A stretch of DNA of 64,000 nucleotides from Tetracentron sinense (Eukaryota > Streptophyta > Magnoliopsida > Trochodendrales > Trochodendraceae), in the NCBI GenBank assembly GCA_015143295.1, contig CM026567.1:11798416-11862415 (forward strand), written 5' to 3'. A program made the translations under genes and the position numbers. The notes under the pieces were generated by a model. That model ran no database searches. It was not told the origin of the DNA and saw nothing but the letters and a program-made list of their open reading frames with translations. Positions within the stretch are counted from its first letter, which is position 1. Each line of letters begins with the position of its first letter. This document shows positions 44,405 through 56,700 of the stretch, piece by piece.

Positions 44405-47160
44405 CAAATGCGCTTTTCGCCTCCTCACAGGAGGGATTGCTTTTGAAGTGTTTTTTTTAGCCTCTTCACAGGAGGAGTCGCTTTTGAAGTGTTGCTTTTA
44501 ACCTCTTCACAGGAGGGATCGATTTTGAAATGTGCTTTTAGCCTCTTCACAGGAGGGATCGCTTTTGAAATATTGCTTTTAGCCTCTTCACAGGAGGGAT
44601 CGATTTTGAAGTGTTGCTTTTAGCTTCTTCACAGGAGGGATCGCTTTTGAAGTGTGCTTTTAGCCTCTTCACATGAGGGATCGATTTTGAAATGTGCTTT
44701 TAGCCTCTTCACAGGAGGGATCGCTTTTGAAATGTGCTTTTAGCCTCTTCACAGGAGGGATTGCTTTCGAAATGTGCTTTTAGCCTCTTCACAGGAGGGA
44801 TAGATTTTAAAGTGTTGCTTTTAGCCTCTTCACATGAGGGATCGCTTTTGAAATGTGCTTTTAGCCTCTTCACGGGAGGGATCGCTTTTGAAATGTGCTT
44901 TTAGCCTCTTCACAGGAGGGATCGCTTTTGAAGTGTGCTTTTAGCCTCTTCACAGGAGGGATCGCTTTTGAAGTGTGCTTTTAGCCTCTTCACAGGAGGG
45001 ATCGATTTTGAAATATTATTTTAGCCTCTTCACAGGAGGGATCGATTTTGAAGTGTTGCTTTTAGCCTCTTCACAGGAGGGATCGCTTTTGAAATGTGCT
45101 TTTAGCCTCTTCACGGGAGGGATCGCTTTTGAAATGTGCTTTTAGCCTCTTCACGGGAGGGATCGCTTTTGAAATGTGCTTTTAGCCTCTTCACGGGAGG
45201 GATCACTTTTGAAATGTGCTTTTAGCCTCTTCACAGGAGGGATCGCTTTTAAAATGTGCTTTTAGCCTCTTCACGGGAGGGATCGCTTTTGAAATGTGCT
45301 TTTAGCCTCTTCACAGGAGGGATCATTTTTGAAATGTGCTTTTAGCCTCTTCACAGGAGGGATCGCTTTTGAAATGTGCTTTTAGCCTCTTCACGGGAGG
45401 GATCGCTTTTGAAATGTGCTTTTAGCCTCTTCACAGGAAGGATCGCTTTTGAAATGTGCTTTTAGCCTCTTCACGAGAGGGATAGCTTTTGAAATGTCCT
45501 TTTAGCCTCTTCACAAGAGGGATCGCTTTTGAAATGTGCTTTTAGCCTCTTCACGGGAGGGATCGCTTTTGAAATGTGCTTTTAGCCTCTTCACAGGAGG
45601 GATCGTTTTGAAATGTGCTTTTAGCCTCTTCACGGGAGGGATCGCTTTTGAAATGTGCTTTTAGCCTCTTCACGGGAGGGATCGGTTTTGAAATGTGCTT
45701 TTAGCCTCTTCACAGGAGGGATCGATTTTAAAATGTGCTTTTAGCCTCTTCACAGGAGGGATAGCTTTTGAAGTGTGCTTTTAGCCTCTTCACAGGAGGG
45801 ATCGATTTTGAAATGTGCTTTTACCCTCTTCACAGGAGGGATCGATTTTGAAGTGTTGCTTTTAGCCTCTTCACAGGAGGGATCGCTTTTGAAATGTGCT
45901 TTTAGCCTCTTCACGGGAGGGATCGCTTTTGAAATGTGCTTTTAGCCTCTTCACAGGAGGGATCGATTTTGAAATGTGCTTTTAGCCTCTTCATAGGAGG
46001 GATCGCTTTTGAAATGTGCTTTTAGCCTCTTCACGGGAGGGATCGCTTTTGAAATGTACTTTTAGCCTCTTCACAGGAGGGATCAATTTTGAAATGTGCT
46101 TTTAGCCTCTTCACAGGAGGGATCGCTTTTGAAATGTGCTTTTAGCCTCTTCACGGCAGGGATCGCTTTTGAAATGTGCTTTTAGCCTCTTCATGGGAGG
46201 GATCGCTTTTGAAATGTGCTTTTAGCCTCTTCACGGGAGGGATCACTTTTGAAATGTGCTTTTAGCCTCTTCACAGGAGGGATCGCTTTTAAAATGTGCT
46301 TTTAGCCTCTTCACGGGAGGGATCGCTTTTGAAATGTGCTTTTAGCCTCTTCACAGGAGGGATCATTTTTGAAATGTGCTTTTAGCCTCTTCACAGGAGG
46401 GATCGCTTTTGAAATGTGCTTTTAGCCTCTTCACGGGAGGGATCGCTTTTGAAATGTGCTTTTAGCCTCTTCACAGGAAGGATCGCTTTTGAAATGTGCT
46501 TTTAGCCTCTTCACGAGAGGGATAGCTTTTGAAATGTGCTTTTAGCCTCTTCACAAGAGGGATCGCTTTTGAAATGTGCTTTTAGCCTCTTCACGGGAGG
46601 GATCGCTTTTGAAATGTGCTTTTAGCCTCTTCACAGGAGGGATCGTTTTGAAATGTGCTTTTAGCCTCTTCACGGGAGGGATCGCTTTTGAAATGTGCTT
46701 TTAGCCTCTTCACGGGAGGGATCGCTTTTGAAATGTGCTTTTAGCCTCTTCACAGGAGGGATCGATTTTGAAATGTGCTTTTAGCCTCTTCACAGGAGGG
46801 ATAGCTTTTGAAGTGTGCTTTTAGCCTCTTCACAGGAGGGATCGATTTTGAAATGTGCTTTTACCCTCTTCACAGGAGGGATCGATTTTGAAGTGTTGCT
46901 TTTAGCCTCTTCATAGGAGGGATCGCTTTTGAAATGTGCTTTTAGCCTCTTCACGGGAGGGATCGCTTTTGAAATGTGCTTTTAGCCTCTTCACAGGAGG
47001 GATCGATTTTGAAATGTGCTTTTAGCCTCTTCATAGGAGGGATCGCTTTTGAAATGTGCTTTTAGCCTCTTCACGGGAGGGATCGCTTTTGAAATGTGCT
47101 TTTAGCCTCTTCACGGGAGGGATCGCTTTTGAAATGTGCTTTTAGCCTCTTCACGGGAGG
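44405..47160. repeat. 40-bp satellite array, copy 1
   Basis: Roughly 69 head-to-tail units of 40 bp: tttagcctcttcac, then (a/g)ggagggatcg, then (c/a)ttttgaa(a/g)tgtgct. Variants of 39 and 41 bp are interspersed. A block of 26 units (1040 bp) repeats almost identically: marker variants at 45201, 45251, 45321, 45601 and 45821 recur at 46241, 46291, 46361, 46641 and 46861. Such 3' UTR arrays are known seeds of plant satellites in Ogre-type elements. Confidence 0.95.
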
Positions 47161-47161
47161 G

Positions 47162-47196
47162 ATATGTACAAGACTTACAAAAACACGGGTTATGGC
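47162..47196. repeat. Second copy of element D flank sequence
   Basis: atatgtacaagacttacaaa and the following bases to atggc copy 41602-41636, which is host (element D LTR) DNA outside element C. Its presence between two C segments marks the junction of the tandem duplication. Confidence 0.92.
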
Positions 47197-49382
47197 TGTG
47201 AGTACCTGGATTTTACCCCTCCCTTTCCCGATCAGGAAAATCCCAATAAGGAATGGTGATAAATTGTAATTGAGTTGTGAGTCGCCACCTATCTAATTCT
47301 GAGGGAAATAGGTCCCTGAATTTGTTGGATAAGGCGGTTAGAAATCAGAGGTCAGGGTAAATGATTCATTTGAGTTAGGGGAAGGTGTTAGGCCCCCCTA
47401 AACTCCCTCTTGGAGATGGTTACCTACTCTCTAAGTCTGAATCAAATAAGGAACCGTATAAGAACTTGCAATTCGATCTATATGACTGAGCAATGTAATA
47501 TTGACTGAAATAAATGAATTGAGAGGGATAGGGTAGAAATGGAATAAGGATTCTATCCTAGGGGAGCTGAACCCGATCAAGGTTGCCTACGTATCCACAG
47601 TTAGTGAATCAAAGCCACACGTAGTTCCGGAGGGAAGTTGATGGTTTGATTTGATTTGATGGATTGAATTGTGAGTGATTGAAAGGTTTGAGGGTTTTTG
47701 CTCTTATTTGATGAGCGAGGTGGCCTTTTAAGCTCGTGCTGAGGACCGAAAGGTTGAAGGATTTGATTTGATGGATTTCGCTGATCTGGGAGCGAAATGG
47801 CCTTTTAAGCTCGTGCTGAGGAGCGATGGGGCGTTTAAGCTCGTGCTGAGGAGCCTAGCGAGGTGGGTATTTGAACAGGATTTGAACTGAGGCTCTAACA
47901 AGGGATTAAGAATAGATAGGGTTTCACTAGAGCTTAACTAGAGTTTACCTAGGGTTAACTAAGGCTAACTGGGGTGAACTAGGGTTAACTGGTGTTAACT
48001 AGAGTTAATGGGGTTAACTGGGGTTAACTGGGTTTAACTGGGATTAACTAGGGTTTTTGGGCAGAGGTTCGACTAGGCGAAAACAAGTTTTGAACGGGAT
48101 TTGGCAAGGGTTCGACTAGGCGGGACTAATTTTGAAACGGATTTGGGCAGAGGTTCGACAGGGTAAGACTAATTTTGAACCGGGATTTGGGCAGAGGTCG
48201 ATAGGGTAAGCCGGGTTTAAATAAACCGGGCAGGGATTTGACAGGGTAAGCCGGGGTTAAGTAAAACCGGGCAGGGGTTTGACAGGGTAAGCCGGGTTTA
48301 TAGTAAACCGGGCAGGGGTTGACAGGGCAAGCCGGGTTTAAGTAAACCGGCAGGGGTTTGACAGGGTAGCAGTCTAAGTATAAAAACAATAACATAATTA
48401 TACTAAGAAGGACAAAGCAAACGTCAGATTTCGGCGATTTTACCTTCCGGGAAACCCAAAAGGGTCTATGAATTAAGTGCTCCCGAGAATGATTCTTCGA
48501 AATCGAGTTCCCGGGATCGCCGACGCCCAAGAAGAGGGTTTTTCTGGAAAGAGGAGAGAGAAGAGAGCAAGTGAGTATGAATCAAAATGAAGAATGGGGG
48601 TGGGGTATTTATAGGAAGTAAAAACAGGGGGGGCGCTACTTGAAGTAGCGCCCCTTTTGGATAAAAACCCCAAAAGTAGGGCGGTATGGAACAATGCGGC
48701 GGCAAAAAAACGTCGACATTGAGGGGGTAGCACCCCTTTTCGATTTACGCAAATAACACTGCCGACCTGCGCAAAAGGAATGGGGTTCGCTCGGGGCGCT
48801 ACTTGAAGTAGCGCCCATCTAATAAACGGGCTAAATTGGCTGGGCGCTACTTGAAGTAGCGCCCATCTAATATATGGGCAAAATATAGGCTGGGCGCTAC
48901 TTGAAGTAGCGCCCCCATTTAAGGGGTCAAAAAAACTTATTTTTTTATTTTTTATGCCACGTGTCGCGCTCCAATGTACTCCCTTCGGTTTTAGCCCGTT
49001 TTTAGCTCATAAATAGTCAAAATTGAGCTGATAAAATCCACAAAAATATTTTAGATAAAACATGGTTTTTTCAGTACTTTTCAGGGGCATTTTGGTCATT
49101 TTACACTCTAGGGGCATTTTGGTCAATTTCAACCGTTTTAAGTCCAATTTAACTCCAAAAGTAGCCAAAATTTATAAAATTATTTTAAACAAAATGATAA
49201 CTTTTTAGCACTTTTCCAGGGGTATTTTGGTCAATTTTCACCCTAGGGCCATTTTGGTCGATTTTTTTATTTGAGGGGTTTTTTTTTTTTCGGAATCGAT
49301 GCACGTGGCAAGAAGGTTTTAAAAAGGAATTTTTTAAAGGTGTGTAAAGAGATAAAGGGGGTGCAAAATTGGGGTGTTTACA
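47197..49382 (-). repeat. Element C 3' LTR, copy 2 (indel-rich first half)
   Basis: Aligns end to end with copy 1. Between about 47200 and 48420 it has well over a dozen single-base insertions and deletions, mostly in homopolymers, where copies 1 and 3 agree with each other. From about 48430 to 49382 it is almost identical to copy 1. Hairpins are at about 48630-48915 and the TATA at about 48605. Confidence 0.9.
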
Positions 49383-49689
49383 GTTGCCCCTCTTTGTCGG
49401 AAGGTGCAGGCACGTGAACGACAAAGGTTATAAGACCTCAATTTTGCACGTGCAGAAAAACTTGTGATTTTGAAGACAAAAGAGTTAAAAAAAGAAAAGC
49501 TAAATTATACTTAGACTGCTTGCCATAAATGGGATCCTAGAGGACGGGGTTGATGGGAAACCTGTTCAGTTGCTGGGGGATAGAGAAGAAATGGATGGTT
49601 TATCTTTAGTGATGAAACATCCGAGATATGGGAGAGATAGTTCTTCGCCTTATTGCAAAGGGAAAAAGAAGCGTACTCATAAAGGAGGG

Positions 49690-49950
49690 ATAACAACATA
49701 TGGCGATGTCAGCCAAATTGTAAAAGGTGGATGACAACCATAGCGATGTTAGCCAGATGGAAAGGGTGGATGACAAGTGACGCAATGTTAGCCGGACTGA
49801 AAGGGCGGATGACAAGCGGGGCGATGTCAACCAGACTGAAATGGCGGATGACAAGCGAGGCGATGTCAACCGGTTTGAAAGGTGGATAACAAGCGAGGCG
49901 ATGTCAGCCAGTTGCAAGGGTGGATGACAAGCGTAGCAATGTCAGCCAAA
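49690..49950. repeat. 40-bp minisatellite 'gatgacaagc', copy 2
   Basis: Duplicate of 44140-44400 with a few substitutions (for example gataacaagc at about 49886). Confidence 0.88.
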
Positions 49951-49954
49951 TCAA

Positions 49955-52484
49955 ATGCGCTTTTCGCCTCCTCACGGGAGGGATTGCTTTTGAAGTGTTG
50001 CTTTTAGCCTCTTCACAGGAGGGGTCGCTTTTGAAGTGTTTCTTTTAACCTCTTCACAGGAGGGATCGATTTTGAAATGTGCTTTTAGCCTCTTCACAGG
50101 AGGGATCGCTTTTGAAATATTGCTTTTAGCCTCTTCACAGGAGGGATCGATTTTGAAGTCTTGCTTTTAGCCTCTTCACAGGAGGGATCGCTTTTGAAGT
50201 GTGCTTTTAGCCTCTTCACATGAGGGATCGATTTTGAAATGTGCTTTTAGCCTCTTCACAGGAGGGATCGCTTTTGAAATGTGCTTTTAGCCTCTTCATA
50301 GGAGGGATTGCTTTTGAAATGTGCTTTTAGCCTCTTCACAGGAGGGATAGATTTTAAAGTGTTGCTTTTAGCCTCTTCACATGAGGGATCAATTTTGAAA
50401 TGTGCTTTTAGCCTCTTCACAGGAGGGATCGCTTTTGAAATGTGCTTTTAGCCTCTTCACGGGAGGGATCGCTTTTGAAATGTGCTTTTAGCCTCTTCAC
50501 AGGAGGGATCGATTTTGAAATGTGCTTTTAGCCTCTTCACAGGAGGGATCGCTTTTGAAGTATGCTTTTAGCCTCTTCACAGGAGGGATCGATTTTGAAA
50601 TGTGCTTTTAGCCTCTTCACAGGAGGGATCAATTTTGAAGTGTTGCTTTTAGCCTCTTCACAGGAGGGATCGCTTTTGAAATATGCTTTTAGCCTTTTCA
50701 CAGGAGGGATCGCTTTTGAAATGTGCTTTTAGCCTCTTCACAGGAGGGATCGCTTTTGAAATGTGCTTTTAGCCTCTTCACGGGAGGGATCGCTTTTGAA
50801 ATGTGCTTTTAGCCTCTTCACAGGAGGGATCACTTTTGAAATGTGCTTTTAGCCTCTTCACGGGAGGGATCGCTTTTGAAATGTGCTTTTAGCCTCTTCA
50901 CAGGAGGGATCGCTTTTGAAGTGTGCTTTTAGCCTCTTCACAGGAGGGATCGCTTTTGAAGTGTGCTTTTAGCCTCTTCACAGGAGGGATCGATTTTGAA
51001 ATATGCTTTTAGCCTCTTCACAGGAGGGATCGATTTTGAAGTGTTGCTTTTAGCCTCTTCACAGGAGGGATCGCTTTTGAAATGTGATTTTAGCCTCTTC
51101 ACGGGAGGGATCGCTTTTGAAATGTGCTTTTAGCCTCTTCACAGGAGGGATCGCTTTTGAAATGTGCTTTTAGCCTCTTCACGGGAGGGATCACTTTTGA
51201 AATGTGCTTTTAGCCTCTTCACAGGAGGGATCGCTTTTGAAATGTGCTTTTAGCCTCTTCACGGGAGGGATCGCTTTTGAAATGTGCTTTTAGCCTATTC
51301 ACAGGAGGGATCATTTTTGAAATGTGCTTTTAGCCTCTTCACAGGAGGGATCGCTTTTGAAATGTGCTTTTAGCCTCTTCACGGGAGGGATCGCTTTTGA
51401 AATGTGCTTTTAGCCTCTTCACAGGAGGGATCGCTTTTGAAATGTGCTTTTAGCCTCTTCACGGGAGGGATCGCTTTTGAAATGTGCTTTTAGCCTCTTC
51501 ACAAGAGGGATCGCTTTTGAAATGTGCTTTTAGCCTCTTCACGGGAGGGATCGCTTTTGAAATGTGCTTTTAGCCTCTTCACAGGAGGGATCGTTTTGAA
51601 ATGTGCTTTTAGCCTCTTCACAGGAGGGATCGCTTTTGAAATGTGCTTTTAGCCTCTTCACGGGAGGGATCGCTTTTGAAATGTGTTTTTAGCCTCTTCA
51701 CAGGAGGGATCGATTTTGAAATGTGCTTTTAGCCTCTTCACAGGAGGGATCGCTTTTGAAGTGTGCTTTTAGCCTCTTCACAGGAGGGATCGATTTTGAA
51801 ATGTGCTTTACCCTCTTCACAGGAGGGATCGATTTTGAAGTGTTGCTTTTAGCCTCTTCACAGGAGGGATCGCTTTTGAAATGTGCTTTTAGCCTCTTCA
51901 CGGGAGGGATCCCTTTTGAAATGTGCTTTTAGCCTCTTCACAGGAGGGATCGATTTTGAAATGTGCTTTTAGCCTCTTCACAGGAGGGATCGCTTTTGAA
52001 ATGTGCTTTTAGCCTCTTCACGGGAGGGATCGCTTTTGAAATGTGCTTTTAGCCTCTTCACGGGAGGGATAGCTTTTGAAATGTGCTTTTAGCCTCTTCA
52101 CAGGAGGGATCACTTTTGAAATGTGCTTTTAGCCTCTTCACGGGAGGGATCGCTTTTGAAATGTGCTTTTAGCCTCTTCACAGGAGGGATCGATTTTGAA
52201 ATGTGCTTTTAGCCTCTTCACAGGAGGGATCGCTTTTGAAATGTGCTTTTAGCCTCTTCACGGGAGGGATCGCTTTTGAAATGTGCTTTTAGCCTCTTCA
52301 CAGGAGGGATCGATTTTGAAATGTGCTTTTAGCCTCTTCACAGGAGGGATCGATTTTGAAGTGTTGCTTTTAGCCTCTTCACAGGAGGGATCGCTTTTGA
52401 AATGTGCTTTTAGCCTCTTCACGGGAGGGATCGCTTTTGAAATGTGCTTTTAGCCTCTTCACAGGAGGGATCGCTTTTGAAATG
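49955..52484. repeat. 40-bp satellite array, copy 2
   Basis: Same monomer as 44405-47160, about 63 units. The marker variants 'atcgttttg' (about 51590) and 'gctttaccctcttc' (about 51805) occur once each, so this copy lacks the extra 1040-bp block of copy 1. Confidence 0.95.
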
Positions 52485-52599
52485 TTGGGTGGTAGGAGGG
52501 TGGATGACAACACATTACGATGTCAATCGGACTGAAAAGAGTGGATGATGTACAAGAATGCAAAATGGTGTACTCGAGGTATCAGGATGTACGTATGGA

Positions 52600-52770
52600 A
52601 TGTTAGGATGTGCACGGAGCATAGGGAAATGTTTACGGAAAGCTGAGGTGCGCACGGAGCATGAGGAGATGCTTACGGAAAGCTGAGATGCACAGGAAAC
52701 GCAGGAAAATGCTTACGGAAAGCTAAGATGCGCACGGAGCATAGGGAAATGCTTACGAAAAGTTAAGAGA
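52600..52770. repeat. 40-bp minisatellite 'cacggagcataggg'
   Basis: About four units; cacggagc occurs at 52613, 52653 and 52733, with a diverged unit at about 52691. Same period as the main array but unrelated sequence. Confidence 0.85.
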
Positions 52771-52799
52771 TTCTTTTGAGAATCAAGCTTCACTTATTT

Positions 52800-53300
52800 C
52801 ACCTGGCTAGTGGACGTGTGTGTAATTTGTTACGCGTGATACGAGTGCATAGTGCAACTACGTGGATGTGTCTGCCTAGAGTGCGACTTATTTTGTGAGT
52901 GTCTGTGGTGCAGATGTGTGCGAATAGTACAACTAACATCGTGATTATGTGTGTGTAGCATGGTTGACCACGTGGAAGGTGTGTGTAGAGAGCAACTAAC
53001 ATTGTGAATGATGTGCGGTTAGCTATGTGAATGTGTGTGCAAAGTGTTATTAACATTGTAAATGCACTTGCGCAGTGAGCGACAAATGTGTGTGTAGTGC
53101 GAACACATGTGGTGGTTATGCAGTGGGCAGCTAAGTGGAAGTAAACATAATGCAACTAATCTATGTAGATGTATGTGCAGAGTGTGACTACTTAATGTGC
53201 ATGCATAGTGAGCTAACATGACGAATATGTGTGCGTAGTGTGACCAACTATGTGAAATCATGTAGTGTAGATAACATTGTGAATGTATGTGCACAGTGAA
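52800..53300. repeat. Degenerate GT-rich repeat zone in element C
   Basis: Drifted units of the form 'gtgtgngtagtgcgactaacatngtgaatg', with no clean period. No coding signal. Confidence 0.6.
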
Positions 53301-53312
53301 TGTGTCAAATAA

Positions 53313-53806
53313 AACATATCAAGGGGTCCATCAAATGAGATGGCTAGCACAGAACACTGCATCATACATGATGTATCTGGGGTGCACCGAATGAGGGTGG
53401 CTAATAAAGAATGACACATAAAATAGGATGTATCTGGGGTGCACCGAATGAGGGTGACTAATAGTGAGCGACGCATCAAACATGATGTATCTGGGGTGCA
53501 CCGAACGAGGGTGGCTTACAAAGAGCGACACATCAAACATGATGTATCTGAGGTGCACCGAATGAGGGTGGCTAACAAAGAGCGATGCATCAAACACGAT
53601 GCATCTGGGTGCACCGAATGAGGGTGACTAATAAAGAGCGACTCATGATGTATCTGAGGTGCACTGAATGAAGGTGGCTAACAAAAATGACACATAAAAC
53701 ATGATGTATCTAGGGTGCACCGAATGAGGGTGGCTAACAAAGAACGATGCATCAAACATGATGTATCTGGGGTGCACCGAATGAGGGTGGCTAATAAAGA
53801 ATGACA
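53313..53806. repeat. 57-bp minisatellite in element C
   Basis: gatgtatctggggtgcaccg recurs at 53370, 53427, 53484, 53541, 53598 (one base different), 53646, 53702 and 53759. About eight units. Confidence 0.93.
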
Positions 53807-53889
53807 ATGGGTGTGAATGTACATGTGTTGGTATGCAATTTGTGAAGCTTGTGCAATGTGAGATGTAATTGACATATGCGCATGACATG

Positions 53890-56130
53890 CGATGAATATG
53901 AAGAACATGACTCGCTCTATAATCCAGTCTTGCTCTCGCTTCTTGTTGATTTGAGATTCTTGGCTTTGCCTGCTTTTGTTGGAGAGCTCGTTATAGTGAG
54001 ATTGATTTTGACCAAGTCATAAACCACACTCGACATTGATTACAGACTAAAATAAAACTGTTTTTGAAAACAAATGACTTTCGAGTTTCCCAAAATACGT
54101 GCTTTCTTTGCTTGTTGGTTTGTGAGAGGATTTGCCCTTACTGAAGATTGAATGCTTTGTCCCCATAGGGCAGGATATAGCAATGAGCAAAGTTGATCTT
54201 CTGTGCTCAGCCAAGGAAGATAGTTACTCAATTCTGACTTTATTGCATGTTGAATTTGGTCTTGCTTGGAGCCAAGGGCTTTGTATTGTAAATGACGTTG
54301 AATTCTTCAGTCTGAGCTGCTTGCAGATATGTTGCCGGAGATCTGGGATAACCGTTGTTAAGATCCTGTTACCAGAGTTCAACTTTTCCCTTTTTTACCC
54401 TTGGAATGACCAAGTCTGGGGATCGCATAATTTTTGCGCAATGAGGCCGTTCCCGGTTTTCACTCATGCCTGCGAAGTTGATTTTCTTATTCCCTTTTTT
54501 GCCCCTGATAACAACATCAGGGCTGGGCTCGCATGATTTTTGCGACTCAGTGCCATTTCTGGTTTTTACTGGGCCTGCGATTTTCTGAGTCGAACTGTCC
54601 TCTCCTGTCATTGCTTGGTGGATTTGATACAGCTATTGGATACTTGTCTATACAGCTATTGGATACTTGTCTATCAATCTACTAGTACTCTTAATCTCAG
54701 AGGGATCTAGGAGGACTTGGGATAGGACGAAACGTAGGCTAGGGGGTCGAAGATTGGGACACCCTTTCTGCCTTTGAACTTTCTTGAGCATTTCTGTAGA
54801 GCTTTGATCTTTTTTTTTTTTTTTTTGGCTTTTGATTGATTTTTATTTTGAGACACTTTAGTTTGCTCAAGAAAACTGATTGATTTGACCGTACCTGTTT
54901 TCAGGCTGCCTACGTACCCTTTTTAGGATCAGGTCATGACGTAGTTCATGCTTTGTAAAAACTTTTGCACAGGGTGTCCCGATATGAAAGTGTAGTGAAG
55001 GAAAGGCTATTAGGCTCGAAGGGCTAACTAGCGGTCTTCATGAATTTGATGGGTTATAAACAGGGAGGAATGGTGTACCAAACATGGCCTTCTTTCATTT
55101 CCCAAAGTAACTAAGAGTACAGGCAGTTTCCAGACAAGATATTGAGCATGGTGCTTCTCTATTCTGATCTATACTGACAGGCTCTGGGAGGTCTTCATCA
55201 TCCATGCAGCTGAGTCAAAGAATATTCAGAGAGTCTTTGACCAACCGCATGGGCCTTCAAAGTTGGACATATTTTGCCCCTGGTATTGAATAAGTCGATG
55301 ATTCTTGTGTAATGATGTGATCATATTCCTCTATGCTTTGACTTGCGGCCTTGGTTGATGTGGCTGTTCAATTGTTTGAGATGTACTGGAATCCGCTTTG
55401 CTTCCTCTGATCTTGTTCATACAAGCATCTATGGTTCGATAGCTTGACCTCTCGTATTGTATCGTATTTCTTCAATGCGTGAATGATCAAGCTTCGAATG
55501 GTGGCATTGCCCATGTCTTAGACTGCAAGATGTCTATCTTGATGATACCCCAATCTGCTTAGTGAATGCTCTGCTTGTATTGACAACTGGAAGCTTGAAA
55601 TTGAGGGAGCGGATTGAGTGTTTCAAGAGATCATGCAAGCATACTGCAGGTAGTGTTCGTGCGGCCTTAACACTTGGCTCGGCAAGGTGCTAATCTTTGC
55701 ATGCTTAGGGTCATTATTGAGTTTTCTCTTACTTGGTTTGACTCAGCGAGGTCAAGGGTCTCTTTTCGGGAGGTCCCTTTTTCTTGCTCATTGACATATG
55801 CTGCCCCTGGGTACTATGAAATTGAAGTGGATGGCTTGGTGAATGTTTGGGCAATTTCTCATTAGACCAACAAGCTTAGTTAGCATGAGAAATAATTTTT
55901 TGCTTCAGATCACTAACTCTTTCAGAGAAGATTTGTAACATTATGAGCCTTTCGGGCATTTTGCAAAAAGGTTGAGTCATGCTTAGAAAAAGAGTACCAT
56001 TTTATAGAAAAGGACTATACAAGGCTTGACTTAAAAAAAGTGAATTTTTACAGACTTCCTTGACCACTAGGGCCAACAAAAAAACAAAAAGAATTTTGAA
56101 CGGACGAAGTTTGAAACGTGGTCTGATCAA
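53890..56130 (-). other. Element C non-coding central region
   Basis: About 2.2 kb where pol would be expected in an autonomous Ogre/Tat element. No pol motif was found. It contains the Ogre/Tat signature 'caggctgcctacgtaccc' followed by gatcaggtc and cgtagttc at 54902-54950, and a poly-T tract at 54810-54827. The scattered open frames are short and composition-driven. Confidence 0.7.
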
Positions 56131-56132
56131 TC

Positions 56133-56700
56133 TCACAGGAGCAAGCTTGTTGGTGATGCTTTAATCATCTCTTCTGCCTTGGGAGTTTGAATGGCACAGA
56201 GCGGCTCATTGGTTTGGATGGATGGGCTTGTCTTGGTAAAAGGGTACCCAATTCCAAGGATGATATCTAGTCCAATTATAATGTCACCTTGGTCGATTAA
56301 ATCCTGGACTACATGCTTCAAAAGCATACATCGGTCAGTGCCATGCCCAATGGCTTGATGGAATGAACAATATTGGTCCATGCGAAAACTGGGTGATGGA
56401 CGGGTTGGTGGTGGTGTAGGATCTCGAGGTTGAACCAGGTTTTTCTGTATAAGCAAGGGCAAAAGTTGGTTGAGCTTACACGGTAGTGGAGTAAAGTTTC
56501 TGGGTAACGTCCGCACTTGTTGTGGTATGAGAACCTGGTTTTGGTTTTGCCCCTGTACTTCTTGGAATTCTTTCAGAATATAAGCGACGTCACTTAGAAG
56601 GGCTCTAAGTTCTTCTCTGTGAAAGGTTTCAATGACTCCCTCGTGATCATTTGATGCTTCACCACACTCCATTTCTTCAGATGATTGCCTTTAGATCTGT
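56133..56700 (-). pseudogene. gag: Element C Ogre/Tat-type Gag C-terminal region
   Basis: An open frame of 179 codons from 56672. The middle reads RNFTPLPCKLNQLLPLLIQK and NLVQPRDPTPPP, then a modified zinc-knuckle block YCSFHQAIGHGTDRC followed by LLKHVVQDLIDQGDI. The YCxFHxxxGHxTxxC...LKxxxQDLIDxG pattern is typical of the Gag C-terminus in plant Ogre/Tat elements. The N-terminal capsid-like part is not found upstream. The fragment's openness could be chance or recent decay. Confidence 0.8.

Noticed and set aside
51698-51932. Open frames on both strands within the 40-bp array
   Set aside because: Translations are simple periodic repeats of the monomer.
44405-52484. CRISPR-like regular 40-bp array
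   Set aside because: Units are head to tail with no unique spacers, inside a plant retrotransposon 3' UTR; it is a satellite.
53258-53888. Several minus-strand open frames rich in His/Pro/Ser
   Set aside because: Periodic read-through of the 57-bp minisatellite.
54132-54536. 134-codon + strand frame in element C
   Set aside because: No recognisable domain, opposite to the element's coding strand, and overlapped by another frame; treated as chance.
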